NCBI GenBank assembly: GCA_020555605.1 | Contig: JAJCJC010000018.1 | Location: forward strand, 1-56,333 | Source of the DNA: a bacterium 210917-SL.2.15 | GTDB taxonomy: Bacteria > Bacillota > Clostridia > Oscillospirales > Oscillospiraceae | Direction: 5' to 3' | DNA: 56,333 bases | In this document: piece after piece, positions 7,825 through 17,218 of the stretch | How positions within the stretch are numbered: the stretch's first letter is position 1 | Layout of the letters: each line of letters begins with the position of its first letter | Translations under genes and position numbers: made by a program | Notes under the pieces: model-generated | The model's database searches: none | What the model saw: only the letters and a program-made list of their open reading frames with translations | What the model was told of the DNA's origin: nothing

Positions 7825-8454
7825 TTGAAAAAGCAGAAAATTTCCGAGGCGGTCATTCGCCGCCTGCCCCGGTATTATCGCTATCTCGACGAATTATACA
7901 ACAGTAACGTCGTGCGCATCTCGTCCAGTTCCCTGGGAAGCAAAATGGGCATCACCGCCTCTCAGATCCGACAGGATCTGAGCTGCTTCGGAGAATTTGG
8001 CCAGCAGGGCTACGGCTATAATGTGGAAATCCTGCGCACGGAGATCGGTTCGATTCTCGGCGTGGATCGCTACCACAAGTTGATCGTCGTCGGCGCAGGC
8101 AATCTGGGGCAGGCTCTGATCCAGAATTTTTATTTCAACAAAAGCGGGTTTACCCTGGAAGCCGCCTTTGACATATCCTCCGACTTGATCGGTCACGAAA
8201 TCAACGGCATCACAGTTCATTCCATGAACGCGCTGGAGGACTATGTGGTGGAGTGCAAACCCGATGTGGCAGTGCTCACCGTCCCCCGCGGCGTGGCACA
8301 GGAAACGATGGATCTCCTGGCCGGTTATGGCGTGCGGGGCTTCTGGAATTTCACCAATGTGGAGCTGGAGGAAAAGATCCCAGGCGTAGTGGTAGAAAAC
8401 ATCCATTTTGCCGACAGTCTGCTCACCCTGAGCTACCGCATCATGGAGCATTGA
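7825..8454 (+). CDS. rex: redox-sensing transcriptional repressor Rex
   Basis: 209 residues. The N-terminal winged-helix (RLPRYYRYL, SSSLGSKMGITASQIRQDLSCFGEFG) binds DNA; the Rossmann domain with VVGAGNLGQAL senses the NADH/NAD+ ratio. In clostridia Rex represses fermentative genes until NADH rises. The TTG at 7825 is chosen because GGAGGAG lies 10 bases before it; the GTG nine bases earlier is too close to that site. A repeat resembling the Rex box overlaps its own promoter. The next gene follows 15 bases later. Confidence 0.95.
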   Translation: MKKQKISEAVIRRLPRYYRYLDELYNSNVVRISSSSLGSKMGITASQIRQDLSCFGEFGQQGYGYNVEILRTEIGSILGVDRYHKLIVVGAGNLGQALIQNFYFNKSGFTLEAAFDISSDLIGHEINGITVHSMNALEDYVVECKPDVAVLTVPRGVAQETMDLLAGYGVRGFWNFTNVELEEKIPGVVVENIHFADSLLTLSYRIMEH

Positions 8455-8469
8455 CAAAGGAGCATTCGT

Positions 8470-9534
8470 ATGAAGAAAAGACTGATCGCTTTTGGTCTGG
8501 CGGCGGCGCTCTGCGTCAGTGTCGCCACAGCCTGGGCTGCCGGCGGCAGCGCCGGGGATCCACTGATCTCTCTGTCCTATCTCAAAAATACATATAAGCC
8601 CCAGTTGACGCAGGCACTGCAGAACGCCCTGTACCCTGCCACCGCCGCCGGGCGGCACTTTGATACCCAAATCACCATGGATCAGCAGCGCTACAAACAG
8701 GGCGATGTCATTAAAGCGTCCACTGGCTGCGAAGTGATCGTTCTGGCCGGCAGCGTTTCCGCCGCCTTTTCCAGCGGCAGCGTATTGGTCAACGCCACAG
8801 ACGGCACAGAAGTCGCCGCCGGCAAACCATTGAACCACAACGCCCGCTATCTGGTAGGCGAAAATACTCTATGCACACTGACTATCACCTCTCCCACAGC
8901 AGTGGTATCAGTCAACGGCGCGGCAACTCTGAGCGCCAGCACAACGCCGGATTACAATGCCATGGCGAAAGCACTCCAGTCCCTGTCCCTGCTCAAAGGC
9001 ACCGGTTCCGGTTACGGCGAGGGCTTCGACCTCGAACTGCGTCCCAGCCGTATTGAGGCCATGATCCTGTTTATCCGTCTGCTGGGCGAAGAGGACGCGG
9101 CTCTCGCCTGCACGGCCAAAAACCCCTTCTCCGATGTCCCTGCCTGGGCAGACCGCTATGCAGCCTATGCCTCTCAACAAGGCTACAGCAACGGCGTCGG
9201 CGACGGAAAATTCGGCACCGCTTTGATGATCTCTCCCCAGGAATACGTCGAATTTATTCTACGTGCACTGGGCTACAGCTCTACAAGCCATACCGATCTG
9301 AGCACAACGCTGAGCAATGCCAAAACCGCAGGCGTACTTACCAGCGGCGAATACGATTCCCTGCGCTCCACGACACTTCTGCGCGCACATCTGGTTTATA
9401 TCTCCTACTATGCGCTCTCCACGCCCATGGCGGGCGGAAGCACAACGCTGGCCGACGAGCTGATGAACGACGGCGTGTTTACCGCTTCCGCTTTCGACAG
9501 CGCGAAAAAGCTGGTTGCCACGGCCCGGCTCTGA
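8470..9534 (+). CDS. exported protein with SLH-like repeats
   Basis: 354 residues with a Sec signal peptide cut near AWAA. The N-terminal half has a beta-rich domain (residues about 50-150, VIKASTGCEVIVLAGS). The C-terminal half has three degenerate S-layer-homology-like units; the best contains FSDVPAWADRYAAYASQQGY followed by NGVGDGKFG. SLH domains anchor proteins to pyruvylated wall polymers. AAAGGAG precedes the ATG. It is probably cotranscribed with rex and ends at a strong terminator. Confidence 0.75.
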   Translation: MKKRLIAFGLAAALCVSVATAWAAGGSAGDPLISLSYLKNTYKPQLTQALQNALYPATAAGRHFDTQITMDQQRYKQGDVIKASTGCEVIVLAGSVSAAFSSGSVLVNATDGTEVAAGKPLNHNARYLVGENTLCTLTITSPTAVVSVNGAATLSASTTPDYNAMAKALQSLSLLKGTGSGYGEGFDLELRPSRIEAMILFIRLLGEEDAALACTAKNPFSDVPAWADRYAAYASQQGYSNGVGDGKFGTALMISPQEYVEFILRALGYSSTSHTDLSTTLSNAKTAGVLTSGEYDSLRSTTLLRAHLVYISYYALSTPMAGGSTTLADELMNDGVFTASAFDSAKKLVATARL

Positions 9535-9550
9535 CAAAACAGTCAAGATC

Positions 9551-9594
9551 AACAGCCCTGTGTACTGCCGTTCGGCAGCACACAGGGCTGTTTC
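9551..9594 (+). terminator. terminator after the SLH-like gene
   Basis: Long stem AACAGCCCTGTGT / ACACAGGGCTGTT with an inner CTGCCG hairpin, then TTTCTT. Confidence 0.85.
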
Positions 9595-9627
9595 TTCGCT
9601 TTGCAGTATTCCTTTCACGCTGACACC

Positions 9628-10161
9628 TTATTGGACGCAGCGCTTCTCCGCTTTCTCCCGCTTCCGCCTTCTGCGGGCGGTAATGCGGAACGGATTCTGC
9701 AGCCAGTACGCTGTCCAGTGCCACAGGCTGTCGCGGCCGCAGACCGGTTCCACACAGAAAGACTGAAAACCGCAGCGGCGGGCGCCTAACACATCGGTGA
9801 AGATCTGATCGCCCAACAGGGCGGTCGTCTCCGGCTCAGCGCCGAAACGGCGCATGGCCTCCAGCAGGCGCCCCCGCTTGGGCTTGCCCGCATGGCCCGC
9901 ATACGGGATACCGAGATCGCTGCAATAGGCCTCCACCCGGGCAGGGGAGCGATTGTTGGACACAATCATCACCTGGATGCCCGCCTCTGTCAGCTCCTTC
10001 ACCCAGGCACGCACCGCATCAGTGGGCCGCGCCGTCTCATGGAGCGCCAGAGTGTTATCCAAATCACAAAGCAGAAGCGTCACCTGTTTTTCTTTGAGAT
10101 ACGCCGCCGTCAATTCCTCAAAGTGATCAAACAACAGATCCGGACAAAGCAAACAACGCAT
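9628..10161 (-). CDS. YqeG family HAD-type phosphatase
   Basis: 177 residues. HAD motif I is CDLDNTL (residues about 32-38), motif II is VSNNR, motif III is KPKRG, and motif IV is LLGDQIFTDVLGA. This is the YqeG (HAD-IIIA) family. The biological substrate is not settled; a phosphatidylglycerophosphatase-like role has been proposed for relatives. The ATG at 10161 has AAGGAG five bases before it, and the upstream in-frame extension lacks a ribosome site. Confidence 0.87.
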   Translation of the reverse strand: MRCLLCPDLLFDHFEELTAAYLKEKQVTLLLCDLDNTLALHETARPTDAVRAWVKELTEAGIQVMIVSNNRSPARVEAYCSDLGIPYAGHAGKPKRGRLLEAMRRFGAEPETTALLGDQIFTDVLGARRCGFQSFCVEPVCGRDSLWHWTAYWLQNPFRITARRRRKREKAEKRCVQ

Positions 10162-10243
10162 AAACGACTCCTTGAACACATAATGTAATAGCAATGATAT
10201 GAGTATACCATTCTCACCGAATCGAAACAAGGGGGAGTCTACA

Positions 10244-11005
10244 TTGCAGCTTTATATGACCGCCACACCAGAGCAGTACCGCCTGCTTTCCGGCCTGTCT
10301 TTCCGCCTGTCCCACCTGGCCTATCAGATTGGGACAGATGGGCACCTGCACCGTGCCACGGTATCCCGCCAGATGCAAAGTGGGCTTTTGGCACTGAATG
10401 ACGCTACACCACCGGCCATTTCCGACCCCACGGCACTCAGCCGCGAGATCCTGCGCGAATGCATGAGCCGCGGCTATGAGGGCGTTGCCGCCGATTTCGG
10501 CAGCTCCACCACGCCGGACCGCATGGTTTTTCTGGAAGAAGCGGCGAAGCTGCTGCACCGCAACAGCAAAAAGCTCTTCCTCTCTGCCGCTTATGGCCGG
10601 CGGATTCCCACTGCCTATGTGCTGGTGAACACCGCCATCTCCGGCGGCACGTTGCGCACCATGCTGGTGGACGCATGCAACGCCTTCGGCCGGGGTCGCG
10701 TGGCGCTGGACATTGAACGGCTGCGCATGGATTTCCCGCTGCCCTCCCCCACAGGCGAAGGGACGCCTCTGACGAAAGAGTCTTTTGACACCCTGTATCA
10801 GGATCTGTCCCCCAGCGTGTTCTTTTCTCACGAACTGTGCGCCAAATACTTTACATACCAACGCGACGGGCGCGCCCACTTCGTTCTCTTTGACGACGCT
10901 GACACCATCCGCTTTAAGCTCAAACTCGCCCAGTCCCTGGATCTGCGCTGGGCATTCCTGCTCTGCTCCGAGGTGGAGGATATCCTGCCGCAGCTGCATC
11001 AATAA
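10244..11005 (+). CDS. GH18-like (TIM-barrel) protein without the catalytic motif
   Basis: 253 residues, no signal peptide. The order of segments resembles the glycoside hydrolase 18 fold of spore/cortex YdhD-type proteins: GYEGVAADFG where GH18 enzymes have the DxxDxDxE strand, then KKLFLSAAYG, and HFVLFDDADTIRFKL near the end, matching the late GH18 strand with tyrosine/aspartate. The catalytic Glu is absent, so it is probably a binding protein or an inactive relative. The TTG at 10244 is six bases after AAGGGGGAG. It is divergent from yqeG. Confidence 0.5.
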   Translation: MQLYMTATPEQYRLLSGLSFRLSHLAYQIGTDGHLHRATVSRQMQSGLLALNDATPPAISDPTALSREILRECMSRGYEGVAADFGSSTTPDRMVFLEEAAKLLHRNSKKLFLSAAYGRRIPTAYVLVNTAISGGTLRTMLVDACNAFGRGRVALDIERLRMDFPLPSPTGEGTPLTKESFDTLYQDLSPSVFFSHELCAKYFTYQRDGRAHFVLFDDADTIRFKLKLAQSLDLRWAFLLCSEVEDILPQLHQ

Positions 11006-11015
11006 TGCAAACATG

Positions 11016-11052
11016 AAAATGCCCTGTACGGCTGTTCCGTACAGGGCATTTT
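11016..11052. terminator. bidirectional terminator between 10244-11005 and rpsU
   Basis: Sixteen-base perfect stem AAAATGCCCTGTACGG / CCGTACAGGGCATTTT with a five-base loop; A and T flanks serve both converging genes. Confidence 0.9.
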
Positions 11053-11064
11053 GATAGAACAAAA

Positions 11065-11250
11065 TTAATAGTATCTCTTGTTTCTATTTTTGCGAGCAGC
11101 CTCAGACTTCTTACGGCGCTTGACGCTGGGGCTTTCATAACACTCGCGCTTACGGACCTCGGCCAGCACGCCGGACTTGGCGCAGCTGCGCTTAAAGCGC
11201 TTCAAAGCGTTTTCCAGAGATTCGCCTTCCTTGACGCGGATTTCAGACAT
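11065..11250 (-). CDS. rpsU: 30S ribosomal protein S21
   Basis: 61 residues: [22 protein letters not shown] then a basic tail [18 protein letters not shown], the full S21 pattern. S21 binds the 30S platform near the anti-Shine-Dalgarno region. The ATG at 11250 follows GGAGGGAGGG. A hairpin GTGCCGC / GCGGCAC lies directly before the ribosome site and may tune expression. Confidence 0.97.
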   Translation of the reverse strand: MSEIRVKEGESLENALKRFKRSCAKSGVLAEVRKRECYESPSVKRRKKSEAARKNRNKRYY

Positions 11251-11320
11251 TGTTTTCCCTCCCTCCAAGGTGCCGCCCAATGCGGCACTTAAGGGCCATT
11301 CGTATGGCTTTAACAGTAGT

Positions 11321-11349
11321 ATTATACAAGTACTCTATATTTTTGTCAA
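11321..11349 (-). promoter_or_regulatory. promoter of rpsU
   Basis: Minus strand: perfect TTGACA, 17-bp spacer, perfect TATAAT. Confidence 0.85.
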
Positions 11350-11376
11350 GTAATTCGCAAAAATTTTCAATAGAAT

Positions 11377-13791
11377 TTATTTGGCAATCAAATTGATCAC
11401 ACGGTTTTTCACATAGATTACCTTGACCAGGTTTTTGCCCTCAATGGCCTTGGTCACTTTGGCGTCGGCTTGGGCGGCGGCGGCGACCGCTTCCTCTTCA
11501 CTGTCCATGGGCACCTGGATGGTGCCCTTCATTTTGCCGCACACCTGCACGGCAATGGTCACTTCCGCATCCACGGCCTTGCTCTCGTCGTAGGCGGGCC
11601 AGCCCTGGGCACAAGCCATGCCGGCACCCGCAAAGCCAAGATTTTCCCACATCTCTTCCACAATATGAGGCGCAAAGGGCGAGAGCATCAACAGCAGGGC
11701 TTTCAGATCAGCCTTATTGACACCGTTGGCATAAAAATCATTGACCAGAGCCATCAGGGTAGCGATGGCTGTGTTGAACTTCATCGCCTCGATATCATCG
11801 GACACCTTTTTGATAGCCTTGTGGATGGCAGACTCATTTTTCGCGCTGTAGGTTTCGCCCTCTGCCACATCGCCCTCATGCAGATTCCACACACGGTCGA
11901 GGAACCGCTTGCAGCCCTTCACTGCATTGTCGCTCCATGCAGCGGCCTTTTCAAAGTCACCGATGAACATGATATACATGCGCATGGTATCGGCGCCATA
12001 CTGCGCCACCACATCGTTGGGGTTGACCACATTGCCGCGGGACTTGGACATTTTTTCGCCGCCTTCGCCCAAGATCATGCCGTGGCTGGTGCGCTTCTGA
12101 TACGGCTCCCTGGTAGGCACCACGCCGATGTCATAGAGGAATTTGTGCCAGAAGCGGGAATAGAGCAGATGAAGCGTAGTATGCTCCATGCCGCCGTTGT
12201 ACCAATCCACGGGAGACCAGTACTGCAGCGCTTCTTTGGAGGCCAGCGCCTGATCGTTGTGGGGATCCATATAACGCAGGAAATACCAGCTGGATCCCGC
12301 CCACTGCGGCATGGTATCGGTTTCACGCCGGGCCTTTCCGCCGCAGCAGGGGCAGGTGGTATTGACCCAGTCAGTCATTTTGGAAAGAGGGCTTTCACCG
12401 TCGTCAGTGGGTTCGTAGCTCTCCACATCCGGCAGCAGCAGCGGAAGCTGGTCTTCGGGCACACACTGCCAGCCGCACTTGTCGCACCAGATCATGGGGA
12501 TCGGCTCGCCCCAGTAGCGCTGGCGGGAGAACACCCAGTCACGCAGCTTGAAATTGGTTTTCGGATGGCCGATTCCCTGTTCCGTAACCCACTTTTTCAT
12601 GGCGGGGATGGCTTCTTTCACCGTCATACCATTGAGAAAATCGGAGTTGACCATGATGCCGGTATCGTCCTTCAGGGCAAAGGCTTCCTTCGTCACGTCG
12701 CCGCCCTGGACGACCTCGACAATAGGCAGGCCGAATTTCGTAGCAAAGTCCCAGTCGCGCTGGTCGTGGCCAGGTACGCCCATCACGATACCGGTGCCGT
12801 AGCCCATGAGCACATAATCCGAAATAAAGAGCGGAATGTGTTTTCCGGTAACAGGATGCACCGCCTCGATGCCCTTGAGGCGCACGCCCGTTTTGTCCTT
12901 GTTCAGCTCGCTGCGCTCAAAGTCGCTCTTGCGGGCGGCTTCGGCCTGATAAGCCTCCACCTCGTCCCAGTTTTCGATCTGATCCTTCCATGCTTTCAAA
13001 TACTCATGCTCCGGGGACATGACCATATAGGTCACGCCGAAAAGGGTATCGCAGCGGGTTGTGTACACGGTGAGCTTATCGCCGTTGGTGGCCGTGAAAT
13101 CCACCTCGGTACCTTCACTGCGGCCGATCCAGTTGCGCTGCTGGATCTTCACACGGTTGATGAAATCCAGATCGTCCAGGTCGTCGATCAGACGGCCGGC
13201 GTATTTGGTAATGCGCAGCATCCACTGAGACTTCTCCTTGCGGATGACCGGGCTGCCGCAACGCTCGCACACGCCCTCCACCACTTCTTCGTTGGCCAGG
13301 ACGCATTTGCAGCTGGTGCACCAGTTGACAGGCATAGTGGTTTTATAGGCCAGGCCGTGCTTGTAAAGCTGCAGGAAGATCCACTGGGTCCACTTATAGT
13401 AGCCGGGGTCCGTAGTATTCACCACGCGGTCCCAGTCGAAAGAATAGCCCAGCATGTGCAACTGCTTGGAAAAGTTCTCAATATTGTCGTGGGTCACTTT
13501 GGCCGGGTGAATATGGTTTTTGATCGCATAATTCTCCGTGGGCAGGCCGAACGCGTCGTAGCCGATGGGGAACAAAACGTTGTAACCATCCATCCGTTTC
13601 TTGCGGGCCACCACGTCCATGGCGGTATACGGCCGGGCATGTCCCACGTGCAGACCCTGTCCCGAGGGATAGGGGAACTCCACCAGCGCATAAAATTTCG
13701 GTTTATCGCTGTGGTTCGATGCGGCGTAGGTCTTTTCTTCCAGCCACTTTTTCTGCCACTTTTTTTCGATGTTGGTAAACTCGTACTTCAA
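11377..13791 (-). CDS. leuS: leucine--tRNA ligase
   Basis: 804 residues, the usual bacterial LeuRS length. Class I motifs: YPSGQGLHVGHARPY (HIGH type) near residue 47 and MSKSRGN (KMSKS) near residue 573. The CP1 editing domain is complete, with the zinc-type Cys cluster WCTSCKCVLAN...CERCG. It charges tRNA-Leu in the cytosol. The start agrees with the family N-terminus EFTNIEKKWQKKW. It has its own promoter and no T-box core in the leader. Confidence 0.98.
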   Translation of the reverse strand: MKYEFTNIEKKWQKKWLEEKTYAASNHSDKPKFYALVEFPYPSGQGLHVGHARPYTAMDVVARKKRMDGYNVLFPIGYDAFGLPTENYAIKNHIHPAKVTHDNIENFSKQLHMLGYSFDWDRVVNTTDPGYYKWTQWIFLQLYKHGLAYKTTMPVNWCTSCKCVLANEEVVEGVCERCGSPVIRKEKSQWMLRITKYAGRLIDDLDDLDFINRVKIQQRNWIGRSEGTEVDFTATNGDKLTVYTTRCDTLFGVTYMVMSPEHEYLKAWKDQIENWDEVEAYQAEAARKSDFERSELNKDKTGVRLKGIEAVHPVTGKHIPLFISDYVLMGYGTGIVMGVPGHDQRDWDFATKFGLPIVEVVQGGDVTKEAFALKDDTGIMVNSDFLNGMTVKEAIPAMKKWVTEQGIGHPKTNFKLRDWVFSRQRYWGEPIPMIWCDKCGWQCVPEDQLPLLLPDVESYEPTDDGESPLSKMTDWVNTTCPCCGGKARRETDTMPQWAGSSWYFLRYMDPHNDQALASKEALQYWSPVDWYNGGMEHTTLHLLYSRFWHKFLYDIGVVPTREPYQKRTSHGMILGEGGEKMSKSRGNVVNPNDVVAQYGADTMRMYIMFIGDFEKAAAWSDNAVKGCKRFLDRVWNLHEGDVAEGETYSAKNESAIHKAIKKVSDDIEAMKFNTAIATLMALVNDFYANGVNKADLKALLLMLSPFAPHIVEEMWENLGFAGAGMACAQGWPAYDESKAVDAEVTIAVQVCGKMKGTIQVPMDSEEEAVAAAAQADAKVTKAIEGKNLVKVIYVKNRVINLIAK

Positions 13792-13863
13792 AATTGATCA
13801 CACTTTCTGTTTTTATGGTACCTGCTTTTCTACGAAAGCAGAAAAATTTCAAACAGCTTTTTT

Positions 13864-13892
13864 ATTATACCGGGAACAGGTATGATTTGCAA
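13864..13892 (-). promoter_or_regulatory. promoter of leuS
   Basis: Minus strand TTGCAA, 17-bp spacer, perfect TATAAT. The leader of about 65 bases contains a CTGCTTT / AAAGCAG hairpin. Confidence 0.7.
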
Positions 13893-13990
13893 GGCTTTTG
13901 CGGCTCTTTTCTGCTTTTATCCCACTTTTGGACGCACCTTTGCAAAAAAGCGGAAGCGCACCAAACGCTCCCGCCCTTTGTGACCTTGCT

Positions 13991-14350
13991 TCAGTCCTGC
14001 GTTACAATGCCGGAAATATCGATCTCCTCCGCATCGCTCCACAGGCGTTCCAGGTCGTAAAACTCCCGCGCTTCAGGCGAGAAGATGTGAACGACCACGC
14101 AGCCGTAATCGCTGAGCACCCAGGTGCCCTCACGGTGCCCCTCAATGTGGTCAGGCATCTCCCCGGCCTTTTTCATCGCTTCTTCCACCGATTCCGTCAA
14201 CGCTTTGATCTGGGTGTTGGACGTACCGGAACAGATGACGAAATAGTCCGCCAGTGTCGTCACATCGGTGATTTTCAGCATACGGATTTCCTTTGCGCGG
14301 CGCGCATCCAGCGCTTTGACCGCGACTTGGGCCAATTCATAAGGTGTCAT
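13991..14350 (-). CDS. rsfS: ribosome silencing factor RsfS
   Basis: 119 residues with the RsfS core: [34 protein letters not shown], and [25 protein letters not shown]. It binds L14 (uL14) on the 50S subunit and blocks subunit joining in starvation. AGAGGAG precedes the ATG. It lies 44 bases after the LCP gene in the usual nadD-yqeK-lcp-rsfS order. Confidence 0.96.
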   Translation of the reverse strand: MTPYELAQVAVKALDARRAKEIRMLKITDVTTLADYFVICSGTSNTQIKALTESVEEAMKKAGEMPDHIEGHREGTWVLSDYGCVVVHIFSPEAREFYDLERLWSDAEEIDISGIVTQD

Positions 14351-14394
14351 ATCATTCTCCTCTCAATTCACGTGTCATTTTTTCATACCACAGT

Positions 14395-16014
14395 TTATGC
14401 GACTGCATTGTTTCCATTTGGTGGCAAAGGATTGCCCGTACTGTCACTCCCGCCGGTGCCGCCGTCTCCAGTGCTGGTATTTCCGCCATTGTCGCCGCTG
14501 CCGCCGTCTCCGGTGCCGGTGTTACCGCCATTGTCGTCGCTGCCGCCGTCTCCGGTGCCGGTGTTGCCGCCATTGTCGCCGCTGCCGCCGTCTCCGGTGC
14601 CGGTGTTGCCGCCATTGTTTCCGCTACCGCCGTCTCCGGTGCCGGTGTTGCCGCCGTTTTCGCCACTGCCGCCGTCCCCAGTGCCGGTGTTGCCGCCATT
14701 GTCACCAGTGCTGCCGTCTCCGGTGCCGGTATTGCCGCCATTGACACCAATGCCGCTGCTTTCATCCGGCGGTGCTGGTTCCGGCTCCACGGGAACATCC
14801 GGTTCTACCGGCTTGGTGGTGTCGGGATCCACTGTCTGCGTATGATTGTTGCCGGGTCGGCTGCCGATGGAGGAATTGGCCTTGCTGTCCTGCAGCCGGC
14901 CGGAAGTACAGGCGATAGTACCGTCGGAATTGACATACATAATATCCAGTTCCGAGGATGACAAATCATCCAGATACGGATTAAAACTTTCGTTGACCAC
15001 CTGCACCAGCTCGTCCACATTGGGCACCACATAGCTCAAATTGGCATGATAGCTGCGGCTCCATACGCTTTTCGTCGTGCAGGGCATCGTAATAAAGTTG
15101 ACGTTTTCGCTGGTCAATCCGCCGAAAATCGCCTGCTGTCCAAACCAGGCCAGATTATTGATCGTCAGGTCCGTAGTCACCTGCTCCGTAAAAATGCGGG
15201 CATATTCAAAGACCTTTGTCATCTTATCAATTTGGAGACACTGCCCGATCAGCGCTTTCAGGAAACCCTGTTGGGTTTCGATCCGGCCCAGATCACCGTT
15301 GGCATAGCCATTTTTGCCCTCGCGGAACCGCACCACGCCCATGGCCTGCTCACCATTGAGCTTCTGATATCCCTTCTGTACATGGATGGACAAATTCTGA
15401 GAAGGGTCTTCATAATCCATGTTGCGGGGCACATCATACCATACGCCGCCGATGGCATCCACCAGTTCACCCACGGCCTCCCATTCCACGACCACGCTGT
15501 AATCGGGCACGAAGCCCACCAGCTCGCTCACTTCTTTGTACAGCGCCTTGATGCCATCGTCGCCGCCGCCGTTGAAGTTGTATACGGAGTTGATTTTCTT
15601 TACATCCCAGTTGACGTTCACCATGGTGTCACGGGGGATGCTCATGACGTTCATCTCCTGATTTTTCACATCATAGGCCGCCAGGAGCACTGTATCCGTG
15701 TTGCCGCCGCCGCCTGTGTCGCGGCCGATCACCAGGAAGGTGAAAAAGTCCTCCTTGCGGTCACCGGACAACTTCGGCCCGGTCAATTCGCCGAATTCCT
15801 CTTCTTTTGTGACCGGATCCGGCAGTTCAGGCCGCTGGAAAAAGGCTACCGCAGCCGCCGTTGCACACAGTGCTGCCGCGGCCAGCGCCAAAACGACCAG
15901 CAGAATCCGCCGCTTTTTCTCTTTCGGCGAGAGAGGCTTTTGGACTCTTTTCGCCCGTTTCTCGCCGCTCGCCGCCGCCGCACGGGCGCCGGCTTCTTTC
16001 TTGCCAAATGCCAT
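14395..16014 (-). CDS. LCP family cell-wall ligase with repetitive tail
   Basis: 539 residues: basic cytosolic N-terminus, one membrane helix (about 36-60), an LCP domain ([48 protein letters not shown] with the catalytic Arg/Asp set), then from about residue 400 a Pro/Glu linker and a Gly/Asn/Thr/Asp tail of seven 14-residue repeats. LCP proteins attach teichoic acids or other anionic polymers to peptidoglycan. The tail is unusual in length and is low-complexity. The start is two bases after the nadD-yqeK stop, so they are coupled. Confidence 0.92.
   Translation of the reverse strand: MAFGKKEAGARAAAASGEKRAKRVQKPLSPKEKKRRILLVVLALAAAALCATAAAVAFFQRPELPDPVTKEEEFGELTGPKLSGDRKEDFFTFLVIGRDTGGGGNTDTVLLAAYDVKNQEMNVMSIPRDTMVNVNWDVKKINSVYNFNGGGDDGIKALYKEVSELVGFVPDYSVVVEWEAVGELVDAIGGVWYDVPRNMDYEDPSQNLSIHVQKGYQKLNGEQAMGVVRFREGKNGYANGDLGRIETQQGFLKALIGQCLQIDKMTKVFEYARIFTEQVTTDLTINNLAWFGQQAIFGGLTSENVNFITMPCTTKSVWSRSYHANLSYVVPNVDELVQVVNESFNPYLDDLSSSELDIMYVNSDGTIACTSGRLQDSKANSSIGSRPGNNHTQTVDPDTTKPVEPDVPVEPEPAPPDESSGIGVNGGNTGTGDGSTGDNGGNTGTGDGGSGENGGNTGTGDGGSGNNGGNTGTGDGGSGDNGGNTGTGDGGSDDNGGNTGTGDGGSGDNGGNTSTGDGGTGGSDSTGNPLPPNGNNAVA
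14446..14739 (-). repeat. 42-bp tandem repeat, about seven copies
   Basis: Encodes seven units of the type [14 protein letters not shown] at the end of the LCP protein. Units differ by only a few bases, so copy number probably varies by slippage or recombination. Confidence 0.9.
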
Positions 16015-16016
16015 AT

Positions 16017-17198
16017 CTATCTTTGTCCTTTCAGAAAGTGCAGGGCTTCCAGCGTCTTCTCATGCACAGGACTGCCCAGTTTCTCCATGCGCTCCACCGT
16101 GCGCTGCAGACACAGCTCCAACCCCTGATCCAGGCTTTCCTCCGTGGCCTGCCGCAACGCCTCCACGCCGGGATACTTCCGGCTGGGTTCAATACAGTCC
16201 GCCACGTAAATCACCTTTTCCAGGGGCGTCATATTCGCTTTCCCAGTGGTATGCCAGCGGATCGCCCCGTAAACCGCATCGCTGATGCCAAATACATCCC
16301 GCGCCAGGGCAGCGCCGGTTTTGGCATGCAGCAGCTGATCCTGGCTGCGCTCCACTTCGTCCGCGGTAAGGCCGTAGCGCTCACACAACGCCAACTGTTC
16401 CTCCCGGCTGCACTTTTTGGTGCAGTCGTGCAGCAGGGCGGCGGTGCGGGCTTCCGTTTCATCGGCGCCGCAGCGACGGGCCAAACGGACCGCTTCCTGC
16501 TCCGTGCCCAGCACATGAGCCATGCGTGTGCACTTGAGATACGACAGCGCCACGCTCCGCAGCGCATCCGGCTGAAGATGCAGAAGGTCTGCCTTCGTTC
16601 CGTAAAGGTGCTCCCGCTGAATGTAGCCCCACACCGGCACGCTCAGCAGATCCGCTCCTTCGCCCCGGGCCAGCCGGGCGCGGATCTCACCGGAAGCAGC
16701 CTTTTTCGTTTCCATGGGAATGCGGCGTATCGTCGCATGGAAATTATGTTCCAGCAACGGGAGCATACGCGCAAACATCTCCTGTTCCCCGGCGTCACCC
16801 CGGGCAAAGGTTCCGATGTTCGCCAAACGCATCAGTGCCTCCGGCTCATGCCACAGGTGCAGGATTTCCAGCATATCGCTGCCCATCAGCAGCCACAGCT
16901 CCGCATCGGGGTATTGCGCATGCACCGCGCGGACCGTATCCACGCTGTAGCTCTTCCCTTCCCTGCGCAGCTCCAGATCAGACACCTCTGCACAGGGCAC
17001 CGCGCCGAATGCCAGCCGTACCATCTCCAGGCGCTGCGCATTATCGGGCGAGCCCTCCGGCAGGGTCTTATGAGGCGGCACATTGTCCGGGACAATCAGG
17101 AGCTTATCCAGCCCCAGCACGCGCCCCGCTTCCTCCGCCGCATGAACGTGTCCGATATGGGGCGGATTGAATGTGCCGCCATAGATACCGATTCGCAT
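16017..17198 (-). CDS. nadD: NadD-YqeK fusion: nicotinate-nucleotide adenylyltransferase plus HD hydrolase
   Basis: 393 residues. Residues 1-200 are NadD, with GTFNPPHIGH at 8-17 and MGSDMLEILHLWHEPEAL near 105; it makes deamido-NAD from nicotinate mononucleotide and ATP. Residues about 205-393 are a YqeK-type HD domain: RMAHVLG (His228), ALLHD (His257-Asp258), HAKTGAALA, IRWHTTGKANMTPLEKVIYVADCIEP. YqeK enzymes split Ap4A symmetrically. The two are normally adjacent genes; here they are one chain with no stop or frameshift between them. It sits between yhbY and the LCP gene. Confidence 0.93.
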   Translation of the reverse strand: MRIGIYGGTFNPPHIGHVHAAEEAGRVLGLDKLLIVPDNVPPHKTLPEGSPDNAQRLEMVRLAFGAVPCAEVSDLELRREGKSYSVDTVRAVHAQYPDAELWLLMGSDMLEILHLWHEPEALMRLANIGTFARGDAGEQEMFARMLPLLEHNFHATIRRIPMETKKAASGEIRARLARGEGADLLSVPVWGYIQREHLYGTKADLLHLQPDALRSVALSYLKCTRMAHVLGTEQEAVRLARRCGADETEARTAALLHDCTKKCSREEQLALCERYGLTADEVERSQDQLLHAKTGAALARDVFGISDAVYGAIRWHTTGKANMTPLEKVIYVADCIEPSRKYPGVEALRQATEESLDQGLELCLQRTVERMEKLGSPVHEKTLEALHFLKGQR

Positions 17199-17218
17199 GA
17201 AGTCTCCTTCCTTACCGT

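Noticed and set aside
11470..13797. 775-codon open frame antisense to leuS
   Set aside because: It mirrors a strongly conserved tRNA synthetase, has no ribosome site and no recognisable domain; it follows from codon use on the other strand.
13792..13987. GGTACC in the leuS leader as a possible T-box
   Set aside because: The full T-box core around it, a specifier loop and a terminator/antiterminator pair are missing, and the leader is only about 65 bases.
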